Origin: SZAS-103 sp043747745
GTDB taxonomy: Bacteria > Pseudomonadota > Gammaproteobacteria > Xanthomonadales > Xanthomonadaceae
Assembly (NCBI GenBank): GCA_043747745.1
Contig: JAYTOP010000060.1
Span: forward strand, 1 to 45,216
Length of the DNA stretch: 45,216 nt
Direction of reading: 5' to 3'
The translations under genes were made by a program, and so were the position numbers. The notes beneath the pieces are model-generated. The model was not told the DNA's origin. It searched no databases and worked only from the letters and a program-made list of their open reading frames with translations. Each line of letters starts with the position of its first letter. The first letter of the stretch is position 1. Shown here in pieces: positions 8,221 to 16,488 of the stretch.

Positions 8221-9423
8221 TCACTCCACCCTGCAAAACGCCGCCTTGAGATACCGGCTCTCCGGCACCTGCGCCTGGAATGGATGGTCGGCTCCGGCGC
8301 CTGAGATTTTCAGCACCTGCAGTGAGCGGCCTGCGTAGAACGCAGCACGGCGCAGCATGTCGAGGAACTGTTCCTCGCTGACCAGGCCGGTGCACGAGCA
8401 GCTCAGGAAGAAGCCTCCTGGCTTCAGTACGGAAAGCGCGAGCTTGTTCATGTCGAGGTATTTCTTCAGCGCGGGGATGATCTGCTCGCGGTCGCGGGTC
8501 ATCTTCGCGGGGTCGAGGATCACTGCGTCGAACAGCTCGCCAGAGTTGCCGGCATCGCGCAGCCACGGGAACAGGTCGGCCTGGATGAACTTCACGTCCG
8601 CGTTGTTGAGCTTCGCGTTCTTCTTCGCGATCGCGAGGATTTCCTCGTCGAGGTCGAGGCCGATCACTTCGGCCGCACCGCCGCGCGCTTTCGCATAGAT
8701 GCCGAAACCGCCGGAGTTGCAGCACAGGTCGAGCACGCGCGCACCTGCAACATGCCGCGCGAACCATTCGCGATTATCACGTTGATCCGCAAAAAAACCG
8801 GTCTTGTGGCCGCTGCCGGGACTCGCGCGGAACTTCACGCCGTATTCGGTGATGACTGCTGGATGCGGCGGTTCCGGTGCGCGGTGGTCGAAGCTTTCCT
8901 GCTTCTGCACGTGGTCTTCGGAATACGCGTAAAAGCGGCAGCCGGGGAACTGCTCGCGCAGCGCCTCGTAGATCCATTCGCGATGTCGGAACATGCCGGC
9001 CGAGAAGAACTCGACCACCAGTAAATCGGCGTAGCGATCCACGACCAGCCCCGACAGTCCATCGCCTTCGGAATGGACGACGCGCCAGGCATCGCTGACC
9101 GTGTCGAGGCTCAGGGTCTCGCGGCGCAGCGCGACCGCCTGCGCGATGCGGCGACGGAACCAGTCCGCGTCGATCGCTTCGTCGGCGTCCTGGGTCAACA
9201 CCCGCAGCGAAATCCGCGAATGGCCGTTGTAGAAGCCGCGCCCGACCCAGCTGCCGGTGTTGTCGAAGATCTCGACCACGCTGCCGGGCTTGGGCTTGGC
9301 GACCGGTTTCTCGACCATCTTCTGGTAGATCCACGGATGCTGCGCGTTCGGATGGCCGGGCGGACGCGCGGTCTTGAGCTGGATGGTCGGGTTCGATGAG
9401 GGGGGATTGACTGGAATGTTCAT
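8221..9423 (-). CDS. Class I SAM-dependent rRNA methyltransferase, RlmI-like
   Basis: A 400-residue cytosolic methyltransferase of the RlmI/YccW group (23S rRNA m5C methylation in E. coli). The N-terminus has a PUA-like RNA-binding domain (HPWIYQKMVEKP, then GSWVGRGFYNGHSRISLRVL). A central linker domain contains SEGDGLSGLVVDRYAD, and the catalytic domain has GFFADQRDNR, the SAM motif VLDLCCNSGGFGIYA, acidic LDLDEE and the LDPAKM and SCSCTG segments. The family normally shows Asp-Pro-Pro-Lys where this protein has Asp-Pro-Ala-Lys. The ATG at 9423 is chosen because family homology begins here. The target nucleotide is inferred. The gene diverges from a rhomboid protease gene with only about 40 bases between them. 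Confidence 0.85.
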   Translation of the reverse strand: MNIPVNPPSSNPTIQLKTARPPGHPNAQHPWIYQKMVEKPVAKPKPGSVVEIFDNTGSWVGRGFYNGHSRISLRVLTQDADEAIDADWFRRRIAQAVALRRETLSLDTVSDAWRVVHSEGDGLSGLVVDRYADLLVVEFFSAGMFRHREWIYEALREQFPGCRFYAYSEDHVQKQESFDHRAPEPPHPAVITEYGVKFRASPGSGHKTGFFADQRDNREWFARHVAGARVLDLCCNSGGFGIYAKARGGAAEVIGLDLDEEILAIAKKNAKLNNADVKFIQADLFPWLRDAGNSGELFDAVILDPAKMTRDREQIIPALKKYLDMNKLALSVLKPGGFFLSCSCTGLVSEEQFLDMLRRAAFYAGRSLQVLKISGAGADHPFQAQVPESRYLKAAFCRVE

Positions 9424-9464
9424 CCGCGCATGATAGCCCGCGTCCCTCAAGGCGTCCGGCTTGC

Positions 9465-10208
9465 ATGCACGCGCCGCGCCCCCACGTGGTGACGATGGAC
9501 TTGCCACTACCCGACCCCACCGCCGTCGTCGCGCATGCACGGCCGATGGCGCAACGCTTCCGCCGCGCGGCATGGATGAGCGCCGCCTTCATCGCATTGC
9601 TGGCGTGGATCAAGCTGTTCGAGCACTGGACGGGCCAACCGTTCGACGGCCTTGCGCTGCGGCCGCACGTCATCCCAGGCTTGATCGGCATCCTCACCGC
9701 GCCGCTGCTGCACGCCTCGCTGGAACACCTGGCCGCGAATGCGCTGCCGCTGCTGATTCTCGGCACACTGGCCGGCGGCCTGTATCCACGCGCGACGCTG
9801 CGGGCGCTGCCACTGATCTGGGTCGGCTCGGGTCTGGGCGTGTGGTTCATCGGCAACCCCGGCAGCGCGCACATCGGTGCGAGCGGCATCGCCCATGGGC
9901 TGATGTTCCTGGTCTTCGCGCTCGGCGTGTTGCGCCGCGACCGGCAGGCGATCGCCGCCGGGATGATGGCGTTCTTCCTCTACGGCAGCATGCTGCTCAC
10001 GATCTTCCCGCGCGAGGCGAACATCTCGTGGGAGTCGCATCTGTGCGGCGCGATCTGCGGCGTGCTGGCGGCGATCGTCTGGCGTCGCCTGGACCCGCCG
10101 CTTCCGCGCAAGCGCTACAGCTGGGAAGACGAGCCGGACGAGGAGCCGGAAACCGAAGACTCAGCTCTTGTCGCGGATGGCAACGACGACCCACCGACCC
10201 TGCACTAG
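9465..10208 (+). CDS. Rhomboid family intramembrane serine protease
   Basis: A 247-residue inner-membrane protein with about six or seven hydrophobic helices. The catalytic serine lies in HIGASGIAHG (GxSG) and the partner histidine in SWESHLCGAICG of a later helix, the rhomboid dyad. The HASLEHLAANALPL segment corresponds to the conserved H..H..N helix. A hydrophilic, very acidic tail (EDEPDEEPETED) follows the last helix. The start at ATG 9465 leaves 41 bases to the divergent methyltransferase start. An internal ATG at 9495 (MDLPLPDP) is an equally plausible start. The physiological substrate is unknown. Confidence 0.88.
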   Translation: MHAPRPHVVTMDLPLPDPTAVVAHARPMAQRFRRAAWMSAAFIALLAWIKLFEHWTGQPFDGLALRPHVIPGLIGILTAPLLHASLEHLAANALPLLILGTLAGGLYPRATLRALPLIWVGSGLGVWFIGNPGSAHIGASGIAHGLMFLVFALGVLRRDRQAIAAGMMAFFLYGSMLLTIFPREANISWESHLCGAICGVLAAIVWRRLDPPLPRKRYSWEDEPDEEPETEDSALVADGNDDPPTLH

Positions 10209-10210
10209 AT

Positions 10211-10224
10211 CCGGCTGAAGCCGG
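10211..10224 (+). terminator. Possible weak terminator after rhomboid gene
   Basis: CCGGC-TGAA-GCCGG forms a 5-bp stem (extendable across the loop) three bases after the rhomboid stop codon, followed by TTCTGT. It sits in the short gap between convergent genes. The T run is poor, so this is a tentative call. Confidence 0.35.
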
Positions 10225-10240
10225 TTCTGTGGAAGCCGAT

Positions 10241-10666
10241 TCAGTGCGAACCGTCGTCGCCTTGGGCCTGCGACGAAGTTGCCTGATCGCCGGGCGGCTG
10301 ACTCTGGCGTTGCACGCGCGCTGCCTTCATGCGCTGATGCGCAGCGCGCAATTCGTCGCGGGTGATGTAGCCATCCCGGTCGCTATCGATGTCGGCGAAA
10401 CGTTTCGCGAGATGCGGCAACGACTGCGCCTCGTCGCGACTCAGTTTCCCATCGCCATTGCTGTCGGCCTGCAGGAAACGTTGCTTCGCCTCACCGTGAT
10501 GCGGCTTGGGCGATGGACTCGATAGTGGATTGGGCGCGGCCGACGTGGCGCCGGAAGCCGACGGGTCACCGGGTTGTGCCGGGGCGGTCTGGGCGAATGC
10601 CGACAATGACAGCGCGAGCAACGGCAGCAAGACCATCGTCAGGAATCTGATCGACAACGTTTTCAT
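10241..10666 (-). CDS. Secreted EF-hand calcium-binding protein
   Basis: A 141-residue exported protein. A signal peptide (FLTMVLLPLLALSLSAFA) is followed by a Pro/Ser/Ala-rich linker and two canonical 12-residue EF-hand loops, DSNGDGKLSRDE and DSDRDGYITRDE. Both keep all calcium-coordinating positions and the final glutamate. A charged His/Gln tail ends the protein. Small periplasmic EF-hand proteins of this kind are common in Xanthomonadales but have no assigned function. It lies 82 bases downstream of the 557-residue hypothetical gene on the same strand, possibly as the last gene of the Lrp-led unit. Confidence 0.85.
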   Translation of the reverse strand: MKTLSIRFLTMVLLPLLALSLSAFAQTAPAQPGDPSASGATSAAPNPLSSPSPKPHHGEAKQRFLQADSNGDGKLSRDEAQSLPHLAKRFADIDSDRDGYITRDELRAAHQRMKAARVQRQSQPPGDQATSSQAQGDDGSH

Positions 10667-10748
10667 GGGCTGACTCCGAACCGATGGATGTCACCCGGTA
10701 ACGCCCACCGCATGGATCGGTTGACGCTGGCTCAGTCCATCGCCCGGA

Positions 10749-12422
10749 TCAGGCGCCGCTCGCGATGTGATAGCGGCCTTCAAACCACGATCCGCCGGCC
10801 ATGAAATGTTCCGCGCTCCACGCACCACTGCGGCGATGCCGCGCGAGCTGGATGCTTGCGAGGTCGGCTTCGCTCTCGATGCGCAGCATGCCGACTCCAT
10901 CCTCGCCGAGCAGCGCTGCTGCATCGGGGAAAAACTGTTCGAGCGGACCGAACGCGGTGGCGTGCGCGGCCAGCTTTCCATCCATGCTCTGGCGCTCCCC
11001 GCGAGCGCTTTCCAGATGCAGGCGATAATCCACTGTGCGCACGTAGTCTGGCGTCGTGCCAGGGTTGCTGATCGCGATCCAGGATGCGATCGAGCCACCA
11101 TGCCAGACGCGGTAATAGCCGCTGAACACACGCCCCGGATGCGGCAGCGCGTCGGCCGACCAGAGTGGTTCGGTGATCCGCCGATCCAGCTTGCCGACCA
11201 ATTCGGCGATGCGTTCGCGGGCGTTCCAGTGGTCGCTCCACGCCATCACCCGCGCCGCGCCGAACGCGCTGCGGTATTCCATCAGTGCCTGCAGATGGCG
11301 CGGGTAGAACGCGCCGTCGTGGGCGGAAAAATTCAGCGCGAGGTAACCGGTGAACGCCTGCGATGGGTCGGGCAAGAGGTCAGCGATGTCCCCACGCGAC
11401 AAACCCTGTCGACACGCCAGCAGCCAGCGCTCACGGGTCGCGACGAGGCGACCATCTTCGGCGTACAGCCGTGCATCGACCCAATAGTCGGCTTCGAGGT
11501 CGGCGTGCGAGTTCAGCAGGTTGACCGTGGTGCTCAGTTCGCCATTGTGGATAGCGAACATCGGGTTGACCTCGCCGCGACCGAGCAGCCGGTAAGCGAA
11601 TGCCGGCAATGACCGCCACTGGTAGCGGTCGCCGCCGTGGTAACCACCGCGCTGCGCACCTTCGGTGATGACATACGGCCGTGTGTAGATGCCACGGCTG
11701 TCGAAGTCGCCGCCGACGGTGATGCAATCGCCAGCGCCGAACGCGACCAGATCCGGGAACAACGACGCGAGCGCGATCCTGTGCAGCGAGAACGGTGCCA
11801 TGTCCGGCGCATGGCTGGCCGTTCGCGTCGCGCCTGCGGGATTGGCGATCCGCAGGGTCACACTGCCTGCGGCCTGCGCCAGCGGACCATTGACGATGAC
11901 CAGCGTATTGCGCACGTCCGCCGTTTCCCGGACCACGATCTCGGTGAACTCGCATGGATGGTCGGCAGCCAGGAATGATTGGTCGCTGTGCAACGAGATC
12001 AGGTCGCCAGCCTCCGAATGCCAATCCAGCAGGCTGAACAGGCGCGCGTACGCCGAGCGCGCTTCCAGCGGTAGCGCCTCGGTCGGCCACAGGCAGATCG
12101 CGAGCACGCCGTCGTGCGCGGCGAGGATGGTTCGGCCGAAGGTTTGCGCGAGCCGCCGCGAATCCAGGAACAGGCTCTGTTTGCGCCGCAAGGCGATCGC
12201 CTGCGCGTCGAGCGGCGATCCTTCGGCGTCGAACCAAACCAGCAGCAGGCGCACCTTTTCAAGGCTGCCCGGCGGCAGCTGATTGTTGCCCTGGATATCG
12301 CCATCAATCGTGATGTGCGTATGCCAATGGCCATCCTCGCGCCACCAGAACAGATCGCCACCGGGCAGGTCGGCCAGGACAGGCACTGCATCGAGTGCGA
12401 CCCGAAAACTGTCTCTCATCAT
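10749..12422 (-). CDS. Conserved hypothetical protein of 557 residues
   Basis: I do not recognise this protein. It is soluble-looking, with no signal peptide or membrane segment. It is rich in Trp, His and acidic residues and looks like successive beta-rich domains (repeated LVIVNGPLAQAAGSVTLRIANP- and LHLESARGERQSMDG-type strands). Two passages, HDGVLAICLWPTEALPLE and RYHIASG, bracket it. The start at tandem ATG codons (12422, 12419) lies 7 bases after the Lrp-gene stop, so it is almost certainly co-transcribed and probably translationally coupled with that regulator. A longer frame reaching to 12515 would overlap the regulator gene and is less likely. A carbohydrate- or surface-related role could be guessed but is not shown. 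Confidence 0.7.
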   Translation of the reverse strand: MMRDSFRVALDAVPVLADLPGGDLFWWREDGHWHTHITIDGDIQGNNQLPPGSLEKVRLLLVWFDAEGSPLDAQAIALRRKQSLFLDSRRLAQTFGRTILAAHDGVLAICLWPTEALPLEARSAYARLFSLLDWHSEAGDLISLHSDQSFLAADHPCEFTEIVVRETADVRNTLVIVNGPLAQAAGSVTLRIANPAGATRTASHAPDMAPFSLHRIALASLFPDLVAFGAGDCITVGGDFDSRGIYTRPYVITEGAQRGGYHGGDRYQWRSLPAFAYRLLGRGEVNPMFAIHNGELSTTVNLLNSHADLEADYWVDARLYAEDGRLVATRERWLLACRQGLSRGDIADLLPDPSQAFTGYLALNFSAHDGAFYPRHLQALMEYRSAFGAARVMAWSDHWNARERIAELVGKLDRRITEPLWSADALPHPGRVFSGYYRVWHGGSIASWIAISNPGTTPDYVRTVDYRLHLESARGERQSMDGKLAAHATAFGPLEQFFPDAAALLGEDGVGMLRIESEADLASIQLARHRRSGAWSAEHFMAGGSWFEGRYHIASGA

Positions 12423-12429
12423 CGCAGAA

Positions 12430-12960
12430 TCATAACGGTCGTCCCCGCCGACGCGCAGCGGCAGCGGAATGCGCGCGCCGCGGCGGTCCAACCAGGTGCC
12501 GCAGCGGAAGCGCACGCTCGTGTTTCACGGTGCGCAACACGAAGCTCGAATTCACGTCGGCCACGCCCGCATCGTTGAGCAGGTGGTCGAGCAGGAAGCG
12601 CGAGAAATGCTCAAGATCCTCGACGATCACGTGCAGCAGGTAGTCCATGTCGCCGGTCAGCGCGTGGCAGGCGACCACGTCGTCCCAGCCGTGGACGCGC
12701 TCGACGAAGGTCTGCACCGCCGCCGCGCCATGGCTGCTCAGCTGCACGCGCACGAACGCCTGCAGGCCGAGTCCGACCGCTTTTGGTTCGACGCGCGCCG
12801 CATAGCCGCCGATCACGCCATCGGCCTCCAGCCGTTGCACCCGGCGCAGGCTGGCCGAAGGCGACAGATTCACTCGCTCGGCGAGCTCGGCATTGGTCAG
12901 CCGACCCTCGCGTTGCAGCAAGCCAAGGATCGCCAGGTCGGTGCGGTCGAATGCGCTCAT
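12430..12960 (-). CDS. Lrp/AsnC family transcriptional regulator
   Basis: A 176-residue regulator with an N-terminal winged helix-turn-helix (LAILGLLQREGRLTNAELAERVNLSPSASLRRVQRLEADGVI, given here as two parts: residues 8-27 and 28-50). A C-terminal RAM ligand-binding domain (VVACHALTGDMDYLLHV, VEDLEHFSRFLLDHLL) follows. The last 20 residues are an Arg/Ala-rich tail not usual in the family. The start is ATG 12960 with GAAGG in front. The gene diverges from phhA across 133 bases that hold two matched palindromes. This is the standard layout of a local Lrp-type activator of aromatic amino acid catabolism. Phenylalanine or tyrosine as effector is inferred from the neighbour. Confidence 0.92.
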   Translation of the reverse strand: MSAFDRTDLAILGLLQREGRLTNAELAERVNLSPSASLRRVQRLEADGVIGGYAARVEPKAVGLGLQAFVRVQLSSHGAAAVQTFVERVHGWDDVVACHALTGDMDYLLHVIVEDLEHFSRFLLDHLLNDAGVADVNSSFVLRTVKHERALPLRHLVGPPRRAHSAAAARRRGRPL

Positions 12961-12992
12961 GCTGACCTTCGTTGTTTAAAATCGCTGAATGA

Positions 12993-13047
12993 CGCAATAA
13001 TCTTGCGCTTTTCATGTTGGGTCGCGCAATAACGCAAGCCGATTGCG
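12993..13047. promoter_or_regulatory. Paired operator for the Lrp-type regulator of phhA
   Basis: Two 15-bp sites of the form CGCAA-N5-TTGCG lie at 12993-13007 (spacer TAATC) and 13033-13047 (spacer GCCGA), with their centres exactly 40 bp apart. An extra half site CGCAA is at 13025-13029. They occupy the shared gap between the divergent regulator gene and phhA. Lrp-family dimers bind about 15-bp inverted repeats spaced by whole helical turns, which fits. Binding is inferred. Confidence 0.75.
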
Positions 13048-13093
13048 TGTGTCGCAGCCTAGACTCGGTCGGAAACCATTGCGAGGGATCGCC

Positions 13094-13984
13094 ATGCCCG
13101 CCACACCGAAACGCATCGAACACCAGCTCACCGACAAGGGCTGCGTGCCGGTCTACACCACCACCGTGGTAGAGCAGCCGTGGGCGAGTTACACCGAAAC
13201 CGACCACGCGACCTGGGCGACGTTATTCGCGCGCCAGCAGGATGTGCTGCCCGAGCGCGCGTCGCGGACCTTCCTCGACAACCTCACGCGGATGCAGATG
13301 CACCCCGATGCGATCCCGAAGTTCGACGAACTGAACATCGCATTGCGCAAGACCACGGGCTGGGAACTGGTCGGCGTCGAAGGCCTGCTGCCGGAGCTGA
13401 CCTTCTTCGAGCACCTCGCCAATCGCCGTTTCCCGGTGACTTGGTGGATCCGCAAACCCGAGCAGCTCGATTACCTGTCCGAACCCGACCTGTTCCACGA
13501 CCTGTTCGGCCATGTGCCGCTGCTGATGGAACCGGTCTTCGCGGACTACATGCAGGCTTACGGCCAGGGCGGCGTCAAGGCGCACGCGATCGGCACCGAT
13601 GCGTTGATGCACCTGACCCGGTTGTACTGGTACACGGTCGAGTTCGGCCTGATTCGTGAACCCGATGGCCTGCGCATCTACGGCTCCGGGATCGTGTCGT
13701 CGAAAGGTGAGTCGATCCACTGTCTGGAATCGCCTGCGCCGAACCGCATCGGCTTCGACCTGCGCCGGATCATGCGCACGCGCTACCGCATCGATAGCTT
13801 CCAGAAGACCTATTTCGTAATCGACAGCTTCGAGCAACTCATGGATGCGACTCGTCCGGACTTCACGTCCTTGTATGGAGAGCCTGCGATGCAAGACTCG
13901 ATCCCGGCCGGCAATGTGCTCGCCACGGATCACGTCTACCAGCGTGGCAGCGGCGAGGGCTGGCTCAACGACGGCGACGTATAA
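13094..13984 (+). CDS. phhA: Phenylalanine 4-monooxygenase
   Basis: This monomeric bacterial phenylalanine hydroxylase converts phenylalanine to tyrosine using O2 and tetrahydropterin. The iron-binding triad is visible: His135 and His140 in PDLFHDLFGHVPLL and Glu183 in YWYTVEFGLIREP. Length is 296 residues, normal for the bacterial single-domain enzyme without the regulatory N-terminal domain. The ATG at 13094 is preceded by GAGGG at 13083-13087. Expression is likely controlled by the divergent Lrp-type regulator through the paired palindromes upstream. The next gene on the minus strand ends only 10 bases away, and no terminator is seen between them. Confidence 0.96.
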   Translation: MPATPKRIEHQLTDKGCVPVYTTTVVEQPWASYTETDHATWATLFARQQDVLPERASRTFLDNLTRMQMHPDAIPKFDELNIALRKTTGWELVGVEGLLPELTFFEHLANRRFPVTWWIRKPEQLDYLSEPDLFHDLFGHVPLLMEPVFADYMQAYGQGGVKAHAIGTDALMHLTRLYWYTVEFGLIREPDGLRIYGSGIVSSKGESIHCLESPAPNRIGFDLRRIMRTRYRIDSFQKTYFVIDSFEQLMDATRPDFTSLYGEPAMQDSIPAGNVLATDHVYQRGSGEGWLNDGDV

Positions 13985-13994
13985 GTCGCGTCGT

Positions 13995-14477
13995 TCAAAC
14001 GCTCGTCGTCATCATCGCAGCACGCCTGCGGTGGTTCATCCTCGACCAGAAGTCGTATGACACGCCGAGCAGGAACGAGAGCACGGCCATCTGCAACGTC
14101 GCAGCACCACTCCCCATGAAATACCAGTAACCGCCGATGCACAGCGGCAAATACAACAAGGTGCCGGTAACGACGCCCGGCGAGTAGCGCCGCATGCGAA
14201 CGACGCCCCGGATGTGCAGCAGCGCGTTGCCGCCGAGGATCGCGACGATCGTCAACCACAGCGATACGCCGCGCGACCACATCGGGCCCATCCAGCCCAG
14301 CGCCAGCGTCGCCACGACCAGCAGCGCGTTGATCCAGAATGCGAACCGCGGCGTGAAGCTCAGTGCGTTTTCCGTCCGATACGCGCGAAACCATGCCGAG
14401 AATCCACCCGGCCAGATGAACTCTTCGGTCATGTGCATTGCGACGCAGATCGCAGGCAGCCAGAAGATGGCATTCAT
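13995..14477 (-). CDS. HXXEE-domain membrane protein
   Basis: A 160-residue membrane protein with about four or five hydrophobic helices. Near the N-terminus it has the His-x-x-Glu-Glu signature (AMHMTEEFIWPGGF) that names the HXXEE family. Its function is unknown. The ATG at 14477 overlaps the stop of the preceding gene by ATGA, so the two are translated together. It ends 10 bases from the phhA stop in convergent orientation. Confidence 0.8.
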   Translation of the reverse strand: MNAIFWLPAICVAMHMTEEFIWPGGFSAWFRAYRTENALSFTPRFAFWINALLVVATLALGWMGPMWSRGVSLWLTIVAILGGNALLHIRGVVRMRRYSPGVVTGTLLYLPLCIGGYWYFMGSGAATLQMAVLSFLLGVSYDFWSRMNHRRRAAMMTTSV

Positions 14478-15211
14478 GTTGCACTGCCTTGGGCCGGTTG
14501 CGGCATGGCGACTTGCGCATCGGCCGTTGCAGGTGTCAACGCCGCCGGCATCCGCAAGTATTTGCGGCCGAGCAAGATGCGCGCCGCGATGGCGACAGCG
14601 AGCGGGCCGAACCACGCGATGTTCTGCAACACTGGACCGGCCAGCATCGGCAACAGTTTCGGCAGGCCGATCCCGAGGAACGCGATATGGGTCGCGATGC
14701 CGGTGCCGATCATCGCACCCAGGTGTTCGCGCATCCACCAGCGCGGGGAGTCGGGCTGGCCGCGCCGCACGTTGCGCAGCATGGCGCCGCCGCCGAGCAG
14801 GCCGATGAACGAGAACGCGATCAGGGTCGGGCGTCCCGTGTACGTGCCGAGCGCGAGCACCGCCGCACCGCTGGCGACGTTGACCACCGCCAGCACGCGA
14901 TAGACCGAGCCGATGAATCGCGCGTAGTCGCGCTTGTCGCGGATCGCGCGCCAGCCGGTCCAGACGGCGGTGCTGGTGATGACCAGCAGGTACAGCAGGA
15001 ACCAGGCGAAGTCACCTGCGCCGCGCAACAAGAGGCGGATCGCGAGCGGGAATGCCGATGCCAGCACCACGATCATCGCGACCAGGTAGATCTTTCCCGC
15101 CAGAACATGCACGCGGCTGCCTTTGCGCGACAGGCCCGCAGTCCAGAACGCGCCGAGCGCGAGTGCGCCGATGCCGACGTGCAGGGCGTAAACGAATGGA
15201 TAGGCGTTCAT
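14474..15211 (-). CDS. Uncharacterised multi-pass membrane protein
   Basis: This 245-residue protein has about seven hydrophobic segments, short loops and a C-terminal Ala/Pro/Gln tail. Histidines occur near helix ends (YALHVGIGALALG, RVHVLAGKIYLVAMI, WWMREHLGAMIGTG), a pattern like the DUF2306 membrane family, but I am not certain of the assignment. The ATG at 15211 follows a GGAG ribosome-binding sequence. It overlaps the HXXEE gene by four bases and diverges from the histidine kinase gene with about 140 bases between. It could therefore be a target of that two-component system. Confidence 0.75.
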   Translation of the reverse strand: MNAYPFVYALHVGIGALALGAFWTAGLSRKGSRVHVLAGKIYLVAMIVVLASAFPLAIRLLLRGAGDFAWFLLYLLVITSTAVWTGWRAIRDKRDYARFIGSVYRVLAVVNVASGAAVLALGTYTGRPTLIAFSFIGLLGGGAMLRNVRRGQPDSPRWWMREHLGAMIGTGIATHIAFLGIGLPKLLPMLAGPVLQNIAWFGPLAVAIAARILLGRKYLRMPAALTPATADAQVAMPQPAQGSAT

Positions 15212-15351
15212 GGGGCTCTCCGGAGTTCGTATCCAGCATCGCGCCGACCGCCAGGACGCGCAGGTGCCGGCGGTCACCGCGACGACCTGCCGGAAGTCAC
15301 CTTGAGCGTGTCGCGCCTTGAGTCGCGCCGCGCCACGCCGCAAGCTACGGC

Positions 15352-16488
15352 ATGCGCTGGCAACCGTCCCTGCTGTTCCAACCGTTGAATTTCGCCGCGT
15401 ACCTGGCATGGACGGCGATCGGGATCGGCGTGTGGACGCATGCGCCGCACGCGACCGGCTTGCTCCCCGTTGCGCTCGCCTGGCCGACGATCATCGGGCT
15501 GCACGCGGCGTTCCTGCTGTTGTTCGTGCTTGCACAGTTGTTCTGCACGACGCGGCCCGCCTTGGTCGGCATCGCGTTTGCGCAAGCAGCTGTTGCAATG
15601 ACTGCGATGCTGATCGGCCGCGCGGATCAACTCGCGGTGCTGTTGATCATCGTGATGTCGCAACTCGCGGTCGAGCTCTCAACGCGCGCCACCGCGATGG
15701 TGTTCGTCGCGATGAATACCGCGTTGTATGCAATTTTCGCGTTCGTCTGGAAGATCGACGACGCCCTGCTGGCGACAACCTTGTATGCGAGCTTCCAGGC
15801 GTTCGCCGCATTGACCTCGCATTACGCGGCTGCGGCCGAGCGTTCGCGTGCGGCGCTCGCGCTGGTCAACGCCGACCTGCTGGCGACCCGGTCGCTGCTG
15901 GCTGAAAGCGCGCGCGATCAGGAGCGGCTGCGGCTGTCGCGCGAACTGCACGACGTCGCCGGGCACAAGCTCACCGCGCTCAAGCTCAACCTGGGCGTGC
16001 TCGCGCGCGACACACGGCTGGGCGACGCCGCCTCTGTGCGCGTGTGTGCGCAATTGGCCGACGAGCTGCTGCAGGACCTGCGCGGCGTGGTCCAGCAGAT
16101 GCGCCTGTACGATGGCATGGACCTGCGCACGGCGATCGAGCGGCTGGCCGCGCCGTTTCCGCAGCCGCGCGTGCATCTGTCGGTTTCGGCCGATGCGCGG
16201 GTCGCCTCAGTCGAACAGGCCGAAGCAGTGCTGCGCGCGGTGCAGGAAGCGTTGACCAATGCCGCGCGCCATGCGGCCGCCGATAATGTCTGGATCGTGC
16301 TCGCGCGACACGGCGACCGCATCGTGCTCGATGTGCGCGACGATGGCCGCAATCCCGGCGCCGTGCGCACCGGCAATGGCCTGCGCGGCATGCGCGAGCG
16401 GCTCGAAGCGATCGGCGGCGGTCTCGACGTGGATCGCGGCGACACCGGCGGCGTCCAACTGCATGCATGGCTGCCGGCGGCGGCATGA
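15352..16488 (+). CDS. NarL/DesK-type membrane sensor histidine kinase
   Basis: A 378-residue kinase. The first 160 residues form about five to six membrane helices with almost no periplasmic domain, so the signal is likely sensed in the membrane. The HisKA_3 dimerisation domain carries the phosphorylated His200 in RLSRELHDVAGHKLTALKLNL. The ATPase domain shows the N box (VQEALTNAARHA), VRDDGRNPG and the G box GNGLRGMRERLEAIGG. Its stop codon overlaps the regulator start (ATGA at 16485-16488). The small membrane sensor plus LuxR-type partner resembles DesK/DesR of Bacillus, which senses membrane fluidity. The signal here is unknown. Confidence 0.92.
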   Translation: MRWQPSLLFQPLNFAAYLAWTAIGIGVWTHAPHATGLLPVALAWPTIIGLHAAFLLLFVLAQLFCTTRPALVGIAFAQAAVAMTAMLIGRADQLAVLLIIVMSQLAVELSTRATAMVFVAMNTALYAIFAFVWKIDDALLATTLYASFQAFAALTSHYAAAAERSRAALALVNADLLATRSLLAESARDQERLRLSRELHDVAGHKLTALKLNLGVLARDTRLGDAASVRVCAQLADELLQDLRGVVQQMRLYDGMDLRTAIERLAAPFPQPRVHLSVSADARVASVEQAEAVLRAVQEALTNAARHAAADNVWIVLARHGDRIVLDVRDDGRNPGAVRTGNGLRGMRERLEAIGGGLDVDRGDTGGVQLHAWLPAAA

